A stretch of DNA of 64,000 nucleotides from Trichococcus shcherbakoviae (GCF_963666195.1 NZ_OY762653.1:2840501-2904500); one strand, 5' to 3'; shown: positions 37,417 through 46,339, counted from the first letter of the stretch. Translations and numbers: made by a program. Notes: generated by a model not told the origin, from the letters alone.

Positions 37417-38223
37417 ATGAAAGTATTATTTATTGGAGATGTTGTAGGTTCAATCGGCAGACAGATGCTGCAGGACACACTCCCGCAACTGAAGAAACAT
37501 TACCGTCCGCAAGTGACCATCGTGAACGGGGAGAATGCGGCAGGCGGCAGAGGGATAACAGAAAAAATTTACAAAGAATTTTTGCAGACCGGTGTCGATG
37601 TCATCACCATGGGGAACCATACGTGGGATAACCGTGACATATTCGAATTCATCGGAACAGCCAATAAGATGATCCGTCCGGCTAATTTCCCGGAAGGGAC
37701 TCCTGGCATCGGTTGGACGATCATAAAAGTGAACCAACTGAAATTGGCTGTTGTGAACCTGCACGGACGTGTCTTCATGAACAGTCTGGATGACCCTTTC
37801 CGCAAAGCGGATGAAATACTGGAGCAGGTACGGAAAGAAACGAATTGCATCTTTGTCGATTTCCATGCCGAAACGACCAGCGAAAAACAAGCGATGGGCT
37901 GGTATTTGGATGGTCGCGTTTCTGCTGTGGTCGGTACGCATACGCATGTGCAGACAAATGATGCGCGTATTTTGCCGGAAGGGACAGGCTATCTGACGGA
38001 TGCCGGAATGACCGGGGCTTACGACAGCATTTTGGGCGTCGAAAAAGAGATCATCATCCAGAAATTTCTGACGCAAATGCCGATTCGGCATGAAGTGCCT
38101 GAAAAAGGCAGAAAATTGCTTTCCGGTTGCTATATTGAAATCAATGATCAGACCGGCAAGTGCGTAAAAATCGAGAACATCGTGATCAATGAAGATCGCC
38201 CATTTGGAGGGGAATTCTATTGA
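37417..38223 (+). CDS. ymdB: YmdB metallophosphoesterase (cyclic nucleotide phosphodiesterase)
   Basis: A 268-residue enzyme with dimetal-centre motifs FIGDVVGSIGR, NGENAAGGRG, GNHTWDN, and THTHVQTND. Characterised YmdB hydrolyses 2',3'-cyclic nucleotides and affects RNase Y-dependent expression and biofilm formation. ATG at 37417 with AGAGG upstream. Its stop overlaps the start of the YmcA-family gene. Confidence 0.93.
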   Translation: MKVLFIGDVVGSIGRQMLQDTLPQLKKHYRPQVTIVNGENAAGGRGITEKIYKEFLQTGVDVITMGNHTWDNRDIFEFIGTANKMIRPANFPEGTPGIGWTIIKVNQLKLAVVNLHGRVFMNSLDDPFRKADEILEQVRKETNCIFVDFHAETTSEKQAMGWYLDGRVSAVVGTHTHVQTNDARILPEGTGYLTDAGMTGAYDSILGVEKEIIIQKFLTQMPIRHEVPEKGRKLLSGCYIEINDQTGKCVKIENIVINEDRPFGGEFY

Positions 38224-38594
38224 CCCAAGAACTGCCTATCGAAGGCCCGGCAGAAGCAGAATTGAACAGACTGATCGAAATGTTGGGAAAAAATGAAGTG
38301 ATCGTCCGCTATCAAGAGGCCGAAGAAAACACAAAAGACAATCGGGCGCTGGAACAATTGGTCGAAACAATCAAAAGTAAGCAAAAAGAAGCCGCGGCTT
38401 TTGAACATTATGCCAAGCCGGCAGCGGCAGCAAAAACAGCCGCTGAATTAGCGGAGCTGAACAAGCAGTTGAAGGACAGCATAGCGGTCCAACAATACCG
38501 CGAAGCTTTATGGGATGCCAACGAACTATTGGAAAATGTCATCAGCATCATCCAACGCGGCGTCGATGACGCTATCGAAAAAGATGAAGCATGA
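38220..38594 (+). CDS. ymcA: YlbF/YmcA (Ric) family regulatory protein
   Basis: A 124-residue, mostly helical, acidic protein of the YlbF/YmcA family (NEVIVRYQEAEENTKDN, VQQYREALWDANELLENV). In Bacillus YmcA, YlbF and YaaT form the Ric/Y-complex that guides RNase Y processing, so placement just after rny and ymdB is apt. No iron-sulfur cysteines are present. The start is TTG at 38220, overlapping the ymdB stop, with GGAGGGG upstream. mutS follows. Confidence 0.85.
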   Translation: MTQELPIEGPAEAELNRLIEMLGKNEVIVRYQEAEENTKDNRALEQLVETIKSKQKEAAAFEHYAKPAAAAKTAAELAELNKQLKDSIAVQQYREALWDANELLENVISIIQRGVDDAIEKDEA

Positions 38595-38627
38595 AGACTG
38601 AAGAGATCTATTAATTGAGGTGAAAGA

Positions 38628-41222
38628 ATGCCACAGAAGACTAAAAATACGCCCATGATGGAGCAATACTTATCCATAAAAGAACAGTATCCGGATGCAT
38701 TTTTGTTTTATCGCTTGGGCGATTTCTATGAATTATTCCATGATGATGCCATGAAGGCCGCAAAATTACTGGAAATCACGCTGACGAGCCGCAACAAAAA
38801 TGCCGATGAGCCGATTCCCATGTGCGGGGTCCCTTATCATGCTGCAGCGGAATACATCCGGAGACTCGTAGAAATGGGGCACAAGGTCGCCGTTTGCGAA
38901 CAGATGGAGGATGCCAAGCTAACGAAAGGCATGGTGCGGCGGGAAGTCGTGCGGGTCATTACGCCCGGTACATTTCTGAATGAGAACGGCAGCGAAAGCA
39001 AAACAAATAATTACTTGGCCAGTGTCATCCAAAACGAAGCAGGCGGGTATGGGCTGGGATATGTCGATATCGGAACGGGGGAGCTGAAAGTCACGCTCCT
39101 GACCAACGAAGACGCCGTATTCAACGAGCTCCAGACTTTGCCTTTCAAAGAAATCGTCCTGGACACAAAAACGGCTGACGGCCTGACGGAAAAGTTGGAA
39201 AAACATTTCGGTATCCTTGTTTCCATTCAGGCGAAGCTGATTCCGGAAACGGACTTCCACGATCTGGTTGCGGAATTGCCGCAACAGTCGGAAAAAGATG
39301 TGCTTGTTTTGTTGTTGAGCTATCTTTCGGATACCCAAAAGCGCAGCTTGTCCCATCTTCAGAAAGCCGTCGCCTATCAAACGGACGCTTTCCTGAAGAT
39401 GGATACCTACGCGCGGCGCAACCTCGAGTTGTCCGCATCCATCCGGACGCAGCAGAAAAAAGGCAGCCTGCTATGGACGCTGGATGAAACAAAAACGGCT
39501 ATGGGCGGGCGCATGCTGAAACAATGGCTTGAAAAGCCGTTGATCAACCTGAGCGACATACTCGAAAGGCAACGGAAAGTGGAGTCATTGGTCAACCACT
39601 ACTTTGAACGAATGGACATCAATGACGCCTTGACATCGGTTTATGATCTGGAACGTTTGGTCGCCCGAGTGTCACTAGGCAATATCAACGGCCGCGATCT
39701 GATCCAGCTGAAAACCTCTCTGCAGCAGATCCCAGGATTGGTCCAAGCCATCGCTGCAATCGATGAACCGGATGTTTGGCAGGCTGTCATCGACAAATTG
39801 GAAGCTTACCCAGAAGTCATCGAACTGATCGAGCGGGCGATCACGGATAATCCGCCAATCCAGATCACGGAAGGCAACATTATCCGTGACGGCTACCATG
39901 AGCAATTGGATCGCTACCGCGATGCGATGAACAACGGGAAGCTTTGGATAGCGATGCTGCAAAAAGAGGAAAGAGAAAAGACCGGCATCAAAACGCTGAA
40001 AATCGGCTACAACCGCATTTTTGGCTATTACATAGAGGTGACGAAGGCGAACCTTGCGGCGCTGCCTGAGGGCACGTATGAGCGCAAACAGACGCTTGCC
40101 AATGCGGAACGTTTCGTCACGCCTGCATTGAAGGAAAAAGAGACGCTTATTCTGGAAGCTGAGGAAAAGTCTGTCGAATTGGAGCATGAGCTGTTTGTCG
40201 CTTTGCGGGAAGAGATAAAAGGATACAGCAAACAGTTGCAGGCACTTGCCAAACTGGTGGCGGAGATCGATGTCCTTCAGTCGTTCGCCCATGTCAGCGA
40301 AGCCTATCATTTTTCCAAGCCCGAATTGAGCAACAGCGACCGCAATCTGTCCATTAAAGAAGGGCGCCATCCGGTTGTGGAACGCGTCATCGGCAAAGAT
40401 AAATTTGTGCCCAACAGCATTTCCATGGACAAGGACAACCATATTCTGCTGATCACTGGGCCGAACATGTCAGGCAAGAGCACCTACATGCGTCAGGTTG
40501 CGCTGATTGTCATCCTGGCCCAGATGGGTTGTTTCGTGCCGGCGGAAAAAGCCCATTTGCCTATCTTTGACCAAATCTTTACCCGGATAGGCGCGGCTGA
40601 TGACCTCTATTCCGGACAGAGCACGTTCATGGTCGAAATGGTCGAAACGAACCAAGCGCTGCGATTCGCCACCGATAAGAGTCTGATTTTGTTCGACGAA
40701 ATCGGCAGGGGAACGGCGACGTATGACGGCATGGCCTTGGCGGAAGCGATCCTGCGTTACATCGATCGCACAATCAAAGGCAAGACGCTGTTTTCGACGC
40801 ATTACCATGAATTGACCCAACTGGAAGCCGATTTGGCGGGGACAAAAAATGTTCATGTAGGGGCAATCGAAAAAGACGGAGAATTGGTGTTTCTGCATAA
40901 ACTGATGCAGGGTCCAGCAGACAAAAGCTATGGCTTGCATGTGGCCAAATTAGCCGGAATGCCCAATGAATTGATCGCCGAAGCGCAGGTCATCCTCAAT
41001 TCATTGAATGAACAGCACGTGCTGCACTCCGGAACGGGCGCACCTGTTCCGGATGATACGGTCGAACAATTGGCGCTGTTCCAAGAAAGTGCGATGCTTC
41101 CGAACGAGAAGCACGTACTGGATGAATTGTCGGACTTGGCGCTGGAGGATTGCACACCGATGCAAGCCATGCTGATGATAGACAGTTGGAAAAAGTTGCT
41201 GAAATCGCAAAAAAGTAGGTGA
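38628..41222 (+). CDS. mutS: DNA mismatch repair protein MutS
   Basis: An 864-residue mismatch sensor. The N-terminal mismatch-binding motif is in GDFYELFHDDA; the ATPase has Walker A GPNMSGKST (from residue 611), Walker B LILFDEIGRGTATYDG and the H-loop FSTHYHELT. ATG at 38628 has GAGGTGAAAG upstream. mutL starts five bases after its stop, so the two are coupled; a ymcA-mutS-mutL order echoes Bacillus. Confidence 0.97.
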   Translation: MPQKTKNTPMMEQYLSIKEQYPDAFLFYRLGDFYELFHDDAMKAAKLLEITLTSRNKNADEPIPMCGVPYHAAAEYIRRLVEMGHKVAVCEQMEDAKLTKGMVRREVVRVITPGTFLNENGSESKTNNYLASVIQNEAGGYGLGYVDIGTGELKVTLLTNEDAVFNELQTLPFKEIVLDTKTADGLTEKLEKHFGILVSIQAKLIPETDFHDLVAELPQQSEKDVLVLLLSYLSDTQKRSLSHLQKAVAYQTDAFLKMDTYARRNLELSASIRTQQKKGSLLWTLDETKTAMGGRMLKQWLEKPLINLSDILERQRKVESLVNHYFERMDINDALTSVYDLERLVARVSLGNINGRDLIQLKTSLQQIPGLVQAIAAIDEPDVWQAVIDKLEAYPEVIELIERAITDNPPIQITEGNIIRDGYHEQLDRYRDAMNNGKLWIAMLQKEEREKTGIKTLKIGYNRIFGYYIEVTKANLAALPEGTYERKQTLANAERFVTPALKEKETLILEAEEKSVELEHELFVALREEIKGYSKQLQALAKLVAEIDVLQSFAHVSEAYHFSKPELSNSDRNLSIKEGRHPVVERVIGKDKFVPNSISMDKDNHILLITGPNMSGKSTYMRQVALIVILAQMGCFVPAEKAHLPIFDQIFTRIGAADDLYSGQSTFMVEMVETNQALRFATDKSLILFDEIGRGTATYDGMALAEAILRYIDRTIKGKTLFSTHYHELTQLEADLAGTKNVHVGAIEKDGELVFLHKLMQGPADKSYGLHVAKLAGMPNELIAEAQVILNSLNEQHVLHSGTGAPVPDDTVEQLALFQESAMLPNEKHVLDELSDLALEDCTPMQAMLMIDSWKKLLKSQKSR

Positions 41223-41227
41223 GAACG

Positions 41228-43258
41228 ATGGCCAAAATCAGGGAACTTTCCCAAATATTGACGAACCAGATCGCTGCTGGGGAAGTGATCGAACGGCCGG
41301 CATCGGTCGTTAAGGAATTGGTGGAGAATGCCATCGATGCGAACAGTACGCAAATCGATGTTTTCATTGAAGAGGCGGGATTAAGGAAAGTGCAGGTCAC
41401 CGACAACGGCGACGGCATCGCGGCGGACGAGGTGAAACTTGCCTTTACGCGGCACGCGACCAGCAAAATATACACGCAGGATGATCTTTTCCGCATCCAC
41501 TCGCTGGGGTTTCGGGGTGAAGCTTTGCCCAGTATCGCTTCCGTCGCCAAAGTTTCGATCGAAACGGCTGTCGCTGATCAAAGCGGCACCTACTTGTCCA
41601 TAAAGGGCGGCGTCATCGGCGAGGAAAGGCCGAACAAATCCCGTAAAGGGACTACGATCATCGTTGAAGACCTTTTTTACAATACGCCAGCCCGTCTGAA
41701 ATACATCCGTTCCCTGCAGACCGAATTGTCGAACATCACAGACATCATGAACCGGATCGCATTGAGCCATCCGGAGATTGCTTTCCGTTTGCATCATGAA
41801 GGCAACCAACTTCTGCATACAGCAGGCAATGGCGATCTGCGTCAGACCATCGCTGGAGTCTACGGCACATTGACCGCCAAGAAGATGAAACTGATCGAAA
41901 ACGAAAATCTGGACTTCAAAGTGAATGGCTACATCAGTTTGCCGGACACGACGCGGGCAAGCCGCAACTATATCACCTTGATACTGAACGGGCGTTTCAT
42001 AAAAAATTACGCCTTGAACAAAGCCATCATCGATGGCTATGGCTCCAAGCTGATGGTCGGAAGGTATCCGCTCGCCGTCATCGTGATCGATGCGGATTCC
42101 CTGCTTTTGGATGTGAATGTGCATCCTTCGAAAAAGGAAGTCAGGATCAGCAAAGAAAAAGAGCTCGGCGAATTGATCGAAAGCGCAGTCGCTGCTGTTT
42201 TGCGGACGGAAGAACGCATCCCGAGCGGCATCGAAAATCTGAAATTCAAACGCCCGAGTCCGGCTGAACCGGTCCGGACCGAGCAATTGAGCGTCTCTTT
42301 CCGGTCATTCGATCAAGAGCTCGTGCAAGAAACGGAAACGAAGCTGCCGGCGATCAGCGAAAATGAGGATTTCCGATCTTTGGAGACGTCGTGGGACAAC
42401 GGGCCGGTTCATAATGAAAATGCGGAACGCGAACAAGTTTATATGGGTTCTGAAGAAACCGCGCCTTCGGAAGACCTTCCCCTTCCAAGTGAAGAACAAG
42501 AAGCGTACGTTGTTCCGTTCAGTGACCAACCAAAACAGGACCGCAATGAACCAACCGCGCCTTACCTGTCTGTTGAACCAATTAATCCGGCTGCCCATGA
42601 AGAACCGATCATGAAAACCGTCCAGAAAGTCGAAGCGGAGGCAGAGAAGGCACAGGCGAGCAAGCGGCCTTTCCCGGAGCTGCATTTTTTTGGCCAGATG
42701 CACGGGACTTACCTGTTCGCGCAGAATGAAAATGGCCTCTATATCATCGATCAGCATGCTGCGCAGGAACGCATCAAATATGAATACTACCGTGAGGAAA
42801 TCGGCAAGGTTTCCACCGATCTTCAAGGTTTGTTGATACCAATCATGCTGGATTATCCGGCGAATGAATTCCAGTTGATCCAGGAAAATCGGGATGTGTT
42901 GGAATCGATGGGCCTGTTCCTCGAACCATTTGGCCAGAACAGTTTCATCGTCGAAAAGCATCCTGCCTGGTTCACTCCGGGTGAAGAGGAAGACATTCTG
43001 AAGGAACTGGTGGAGATGTTTTTGGCTGAAGGCGATATCTCCATCAAAAAGCTTCGTGAAGCAACGGCCATCATGATGAGCTGCAAGCGCTCGATCAAGG
43101 CGAATCATTTCCTGAGCGATAAAGAAGCGCGCCAACTGTTGGCCGATCTTGCCAAAACGGATAATCCCTACAATTGCCCGCACGGCAGACCGGTGCTGAT
43201 CCAATTCTCCAACCAGGATATGGAGAAGATGTTCAAACGGATCCAGGACCCGCACTGA
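41228..43258 (+). CDS. mutL: DNA mismatch repair protein MutL
   Basis: A 676-residue GHKL ATPase and endonuclease that acts after MutS. Motifs: VVKELVENAIDA, VTDNGDGI, and GFRGEALPSI. A long acidic linker (about 340-470) separates it from the C-terminal dimerisation domain, which has the endonuclease signature DQHAAQERIKYE at residue 508 and a second site near SCKRSIKANH. Endonuclease-type MutL is usual where MutH is absent. ATG at 41228 is used; GTG at 41219 overlaps the ribosome site AGGTGAG. Confidence 0.96.
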   Translation: MAKIRELSQILTNQIAAGEVIERPASVVKELVENAIDANSTQIDVFIEEAGLRKVQVTDNGDGIAADEVKLAFTRHATSKIYTQDDLFRIHSLGFRGEALPSIASVAKVSIETAVADQSGTYLSIKGGVIGEERPNKSRKGTTIIVEDLFYNTPARLKYIRSLQTELSNITDIMNRIALSHPEIAFRLHHEGNQLLHTAGNGDLRQTIAGVYGTLTAKKMKLIENENLDFKVNGYISLPDTTRASRNYITLILNGRFIKNYALNKAIIDGYGSKLMVGRYPLAVIVIDADSLLLDVNVHPSKKEVRISKEKELGELIESAVAAVLRTEERIPSGIENLKFKRPSPAEPVRTEQLSVSFRSFDQELVQETETKLPAISENEDFRSLETSWDNGPVHNENAEREQVYMGSEETAPSEDLPLPSEEQEAYVVPFSDQPKQDRNEPTAPYLSVEPINPAAHEEPIMKTVQKVEAEAEKAQASKRPFPELHFFGQMHGTYLFAQNENGLYIIDQHAAQERIKYEYYREEIGKVSTDLQGLLIPIMLDYPANEFQLIQENRDVLESMGLFLEPFGQNSFIVEKHPAWFTPGEEEDILKELVEMFLAEGDISIKKLREATAIMMSCKRSIKANHFLSDKEARQLLADLAKTDNPYNCPHGRPVLIQFSNQDMEKMFKRIQDPH

Positions 43259-43269
43259 AAGCGTATCAT

Positions 43270-43298
43270 TTCTTATTTCTGCTTATCTATTGTAAAAT
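43270..43298 (+). promoter_or_regulatory. Possible promoter of the DUF937 gene
   Basis: -35 TTCTTA (43270-43275), spacer 17, -10 TAAAAT (43293-43298). The -35 match is weak. Confidence 0.35.
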
Positions 43299-43332
43299 CA
43301 GGATAGTTAAATAACAGATAGGAGTGGAAAAA

Positions 43333-43938
43333 ATGGTGCAAATCAATGACATTTCCGAAATGATGGGCGAGCTGAACAAAGAAAGTTCGATCCAGGCTTT
43401 AGGCAGCAAAACGGGCGTTGATGAAAGCATTTTGCCGAAATTGGCTGTAGTTGCAATTCCCTTGATCCTTCGGGCATTAAGCAAAAACGCAGAGTCAAAA
43501 GCAGGGAAAGATTCCTTATCAAATGCATTGGAAAAACACAAAGGTCAGACCAAAGACGTATCCTCGATCGAAGATGTGGTCAAGAAAGCCGATACGGACG
43601 ATGGCGATAAAATATTGGATCATGCCTTCGGGGACAAGGACAAGGTTGTGGATCAGATTGCTGCCCAAACAGGCATCAGTAAATCCGAGGTTGCCAAGGT
43701 CTTGGCTTCCATGGCGCCGATGATTCTGGGCATGTTGGCCGACAAAAAGGATGCTGATGGCTTGGATGCCGACGGTGTGGCCAAACAGACCGACATCTTC
43801 TCGAAACAAGCTGAAGAAGCAGCCACGAAAAATTTCGACATAACCGATATTTTCCCTAAGCAGTCCGGAACGACGACGCCAGCAGCGACGGGCGGATTGG
43901 GCGGTATTCTGGGTAGCATTTTGGGGAATCTATTCTGA
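43333..43938 (+). CDS. DUF937 domain protein
   Basis: A 201-residue cytosolic protein with YidB/DUF937 character: LAVVAIPLILRALSKNAESK near the N-terminus, DGDKILDHAFGDKD in the middle, and a Gly-rich end (GGLGGILGSILGNLF). Function is unknown across the family. The ATG at 43333 follows AGGAG at good spacing; GTG at 43324 is too close. Its intrinsic terminator has been split by the insertion sequence immediately downstream. Confidence 0.82.
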   Translation: MVQINDISEMMGELNKESSIQALGSKTGVDESILPKLAVVAIPLILRALSKNAESKAGKDSLSNALEKHKGQTKDVSSIEDVVKKADTDDGDKILDHAFGDKDKVVDQIAAQTGISKSEVAKVLASMAPMILGMLADKKDADGLDADGVAKQTDIFSKQAEEAATKNFDITDIFPKQSGTTTPAATGGLGGILGSILGNLF

Positions 43939-43962
43939 TCCAAACCTGGAATAGCGCGTGCG

Positions 43963-43976
43963 AAGCAGAACAAGAC
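43963..43976 (+). terminator. 5' part of a terminator split by an insertion sequence
   Basis: AAGCAGAACAA plus GAC is the left arm and loop start of a hairpin; the right arm TTGTTCTGCTT and T run are now at 45680-45695. Joining 43976 to 45676 restores an 11-bp stem, seven-base loop and T run. Confidence 0.75.
43968..43976 (+). repeat. Left target-site duplication of the IS
   Basis: GAACAAGAC, identical to 45667-45675. Confidence 0.85.
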
Positions 43977-44002
43977 CTAAGTGTATAATTTTTCTATGCA
44001 AA
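43977..44002 (+). repeat. Left terminal inverted repeat of the IS
   Basis: Pairs with 45641-45666; inner 13 bases exact. Confidence 0.85.
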
Positions 44003-44030
44003 ACTATTCTTTTGTTGAAATAGTCAAAAA

Positions 44031-44091
44031 GAAGACCTTACAATACAACTAAAGGTTGGTAGCCAATTTAGTGTAGAGGAAGGTCTTCATG
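44031..44091 (+). promoter_or_regulatory. Hairpin masking the transposase ribosome site
   Basis: GAAGACCTT (44031-44039) is the exact complement of AAGGTCTTC (44080-44088), which directly abuts the ATG and overlaps the last base of GAGGA. Transcripts entering from outside could fold so and be poorly translated. Confidence 0.55.
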
Positions 44092-45489
44092 GAAAAAATT
44101 ATAGCAGAAATTCACCACATAATAAAGGATTCAAATCATGTGCTTGATGCAGAAACTACGCTTCAGGCTTATTTCTCAGATCTTGTAAGTCAACTCATGA
44201 AGGAGGCCTTAGAGGCCTTGGATAGCGAGTTGTACGTTCCGTTTAAAGCGGAAGGATGGCGTATCGCCAACAGGGATTCACGCACGATTACTTTCACATT
44301 CGGTACAGTCGAGTTTATGCGTAGACGTTTAAAGAAGAAAGGTGAAAAGAGCTTTTTCCCACTGGATAACATCTGTGGCTTCAATAAAAGCGAGCGCTAC
44401 TCTACCCTTTTACAAAAGCAAGTGGCCGAACTTGTGACTGGCAGCGTCTACCGCGGTGTGGCCGAAGCCGTCACTAAACTGACTTCGTTCAGCATGAGCC
44501 ATGGAACAGTGGGCAATATTGTGAAATCGGTAGGAGAAAAGCAAGCGCAGTGGGAGAAACAAAACTTAGAAGAATACGAAGTGGCCTTACCCGAAGAACA
44601 GAAAGAAGTACCTTTTCTCTTGGTAGAAGGCGATGGGATCGTCATTAAAGGCAAGGGGAAAAGAAAAGAAGAGATCCACCGAGTCCAAATAGCAGAAGGC
44701 GTCACAACAAGCGGGAAAAGAAAGAAACTGAAAAATCCGATATTTGTGTCATCGTTGAAATCAGCGAAAGATGCATGGGAGAAAGCAGCGATTTATTTAG
44801 GGAGTCATTACGATCTCAAAAATACGGTAGTCATTTCGAACACCGATGGTGGCTCAGGTTATCGGGCAGAGGACTGTGCCATGGCAATTGGTGTGTGTAA
44901 GGAACATATCCATCAGGTGGATCGCTATCACGTTCACAAAAAGATTAAGAGCCGTCTTTCTTGGTGTCCAGAGATGGAACTGCCGCTGAAAAAGGCCCTA
45001 TGGTCCTATGATTGGGATTCGATTGCGATTGTGTTGGATACGATTGAAAGTAAAATCTCGCTAGAACAGGAGAAAGATCAAAAAGAGGAGTTACGACTTT
45101 TGGCAGCCTACCTAGAAAGAAACTGGGCGTATCTTCGTCCGTTAAGAGAAATCGAATCCTGCAAAGGAATCCGGGGAATTGGAAGCTGTGAAAGTAATCA
45201 TCGACCTTACAGCTACCGAATGAAAGGTAATGGGAAATACTGGAGCCATGATGGCGCTCGGGCGATGGTCTCCATCATTGAAGGTAAGAAGATGGGAACC
45301 CTAGAAAAAGCGTTAACGGAGCCAGTACGTACCGTTCCGGAAAGTTTAGCGGTAAAACTGAAATTCGCAGTCAGAAATGCGTTAAAGAAACATTCTGGCA
45401 GAGAGAGGACACCCGCTAGACAGGCTGGTATACCAGCGATGAACGCGACCTGCAGCATGGGAATGATGAAGAAAATATTTGCGAGTTAA
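44089..45489 (+). CDS. ISLre2 family transposase (UPF0236)
   Basis: A 466-residue transposase recognised by the UPF0236/ISLre2 pattern: FGTVEFMRRRLKKKGEKSFFPLD, a DDE-like core with VEGDGIVIK, ISNTDGGSGYR and RYHVHKKIK, then GIGSCESNHRPYSYRMKGNGKYWS. Full length, no frameshift. It catalyses movement of the element. Codon choice is more A/T-rich than in neighbouring genes, a sign of transfer. AGAGGAAGG precedes ATG 44089 but is partly enclosed in a hairpin. Confidence 0.92.
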   Translation: MEKIIAEIHHIIKDSNHVLDAETTLQAYFSDLVSQLMKEALEALDSELYVPFKAEGWRIANRDSRTITFTFGTVEFMRRRLKKKGEKSFFPLDNICGFNKSERYSTLLQKQVAELVTGSVYRGVAEAVTKLTSFSMSHGTVGNIVKSVGEKQAQWEKQNLEEYEVALPEEQKEVPFLLVEGDGIVIKGKGKRKEEIHRVQIAEGVTTSGKRKKLKNPIFVSSLKSAKDAWEKAAIYLGSHYDLKNTVVISNTDGGSGYRAEDCAMAIGVCKEHIHQVDRYHVHKKIKSRLSWCPEMELPLKKALWSYDWDSIAIVLDTIESKISLEQEKDQKEELRLLAAYLERNWAYLRPLREIESCKGIRGIGSCESNHRPYSYRMKGNGKYWSHDGARAMVSIIEGKKMGTLEKALTEPVRTVPESLAVKLKFAVRNALKKHSGRERTPARQAGIPAMNATCSMGMMKKIFAS

Positions 45490-45507
45490 TCAGAATTTTC
45501 TTCAAAT

Positions 45508-45558
45508 CCTCCGGGAATACAGTGAATTACGCTTTTTGATTCACTGTATTCCCGGAGG
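45508..45558. repeat. 20-bp perfect hairpin within the IS, after the transposase
   Basis: CCTCCGGGAATACAGTGAAT and its exact complement, with an 11-base loop. No T run follows on +. It may stop or stabilise the transposase transcript. Confidence 0.7.
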
Positions 45559-45640
45559 GAAGGGCAAGCGACGCGCGCCAAAGCTTCAGGGACAATATTA
45601 AAACAATTTCAAATTGGCACTACAAGTAAGGTTTCTGAAC

Positions 45641-45666
45641 TTTGCATAGAAAAGATTGACACATAC
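45641..45666 (-). repeat. Right terminal inverted repeat of the IS
   Basis: Complement of the left end with six mismatches in 26. Confidence 0.85.
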
Positions 45667-45675
45667 GAACAAGAC
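45667..45675 (+). repeat. Right target-site duplication of the IS
   Basis: GAACAAGAC. With TTGTTC at 45680-45685 it still forms a six-base-pair stem before a T run, a weakened terminator remnant. Confidence 0.85.
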
Positions 45676-45702
45676 TTTTTTGTTCTGCTTTTTTTCATTT
45701 TT

Positions 45703-45711
45703 TGATATACT
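45703..45711 (+). promoter_or_regulatory. Extended -10 promoter of msrB
   Basis: TGATATACT. The predicted transcript start is near 45718, which supports the ATG at 45745 rather than 45718. A weak -35 (TTCTGC) lies in the old terminator arm. Confidence 0.5.
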
Positions 45712-45744
45712 GGAGCAATGAAAAGAAAGGGGTCTGATCTCACT

Positions 45745-46170
45745 ATGGACAATAAAGAGGAACAATTGAAGCGCTTGACGCCTTTACAATATGAAGTGAC
45801 ACAGAACGAAGCTACGGAAAGACCTTTTTCCGGCGAGTACGATGATTTTTATGAAAAAGGCATCTATGTTGATGTCGTGAGCGGAGAGCCGTTGTTCAGT
45901 TCTGCAGACAAGTACGATGCAGGCTGCGGTTGGCCTTCTTTTGCAAAACCGATTTCCACTCTGAAGGAGCTGGAGGACCGCAAACTGATGCGCAAACGCA
46001 CGGAAGTCCGGAGCCCTCAAGGTGACTCCCACTTGGGGCATGTTTTTGAGGACGGCCCAGCAGAGTTGGGCGGTCTGCGCTATTGCATCAATTCGGCAGC
46101 CATGCGCTTCGTCCCTTACGATCAATTGGATGCGGAAGGCTACTCTGAATACAAACAATTATTCGAATAA
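45745..46170 (+). CDS. msrB: Peptide-methionine (R)-S-oxide reductase
   Basis: A 141-residue enzyme that repairs the R-form of oxidised methionine in proteins. Motifs: [39 protein letters not shown], and the catalytic Cys in [11 protein letters not shown]. The zinc-binding CxxC pairs of some MsrB forms are absent. The ATG at 45745 matches the family start and lies inside the predicted transcript; its ribosome site AAAGGGG is rather distant (12 bases). Single gene with a terminator; no msrA nearby. Confidence 0.94.
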   Translation: MDNKEEQLKRLTPLQYEVTQNEATERPFSGEYDDFYEKGIYVDVVSGEPLFSSADKYDAGCGWPSFAKPISTLKELEDRKLMRKRTEVRSPQGDSHLGHVFEDGPAELGGLRYCINSAAMRFVPYDQLDAEGYSEYKQLFE

Positions 46171-46172
46171 GC

Positions 46173-46219
46173 AGCAAAGAAAAGTCCCAAGGCTACCGGT
46201 CCTGGGATTTTTCTTTGCT
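46173..46219 (+). terminator. Intrinsic terminator of msrB
   Basis: Long stem AGCAAAGAAAAGTCCCAAGG with near-perfect complement, eight-base loop. Confidence 0.82.
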
Positions 46220-46228
46220 TGCACCTAC

Positions 46229-46242
46229 CAAACAAATGTTCC
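46229..46242 (+). promoter_or_regulatory. LexA (SOS) box upstream of ruvA
   Basis: CAAACAAATGTTCC fits CGAACRNRYGTTYC with one mismatch. ruvAB is an SOS operon in Bacillus. Confidence 0.6.
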
Positions 46243-46286
46243 CGCACAGAAGATGACGCAGCGGCTGTCATTTCCGTTCGGTTTTA

Positions 46287-46295
46287 TGTTATGAT
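46287..46295 (+). promoter_or_regulatory. Extended -10 promoter of ruvA
   Basis: TGTTATGAT; the -35 is weak. It lies about 45 bases after the LexA box. Confidence 0.5.
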
Positions 46296-46339
46296 AGAAA
46301 ATGAATGACAATCAGGAAATGAAGAGTAGGAGCCAAATG

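Larger units (their letters stand above)
43977..45666 (+). mobile_element. ISLre2-type insertion sequence, complete, 1690 bp
   Basis: One transposase gene lies between imperfect 26-bp terminal inverted repeats (43977-44002 and 45641-45666; about 20 of 26 match, with 13 inner bases TTTTCTATGCAAA identical). The 9-bp direct repeat GAACAAGAC flanks it at 43968-43976 and 45667-45675. Size, single gene and 9-bp duplication fit the ISLre2 family. Intact ends, a clean duplication and an open transposase frame suggest a recent, perhaps still active insertion. Confidence 0.88.

Noticed and set aside
42305-43255. 316-codon open frame antisense to mutL
   Set aside because: A shadow of mutL; composition is atypical of real proteins (rich in Phe, Arg, His) and no start signal is seen.
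44089-45489. Cargo or accessory gene carried by the insertion sequence
   Set aside because: The element holds only the transposase; no other supported frame lies between the terminal repeats.
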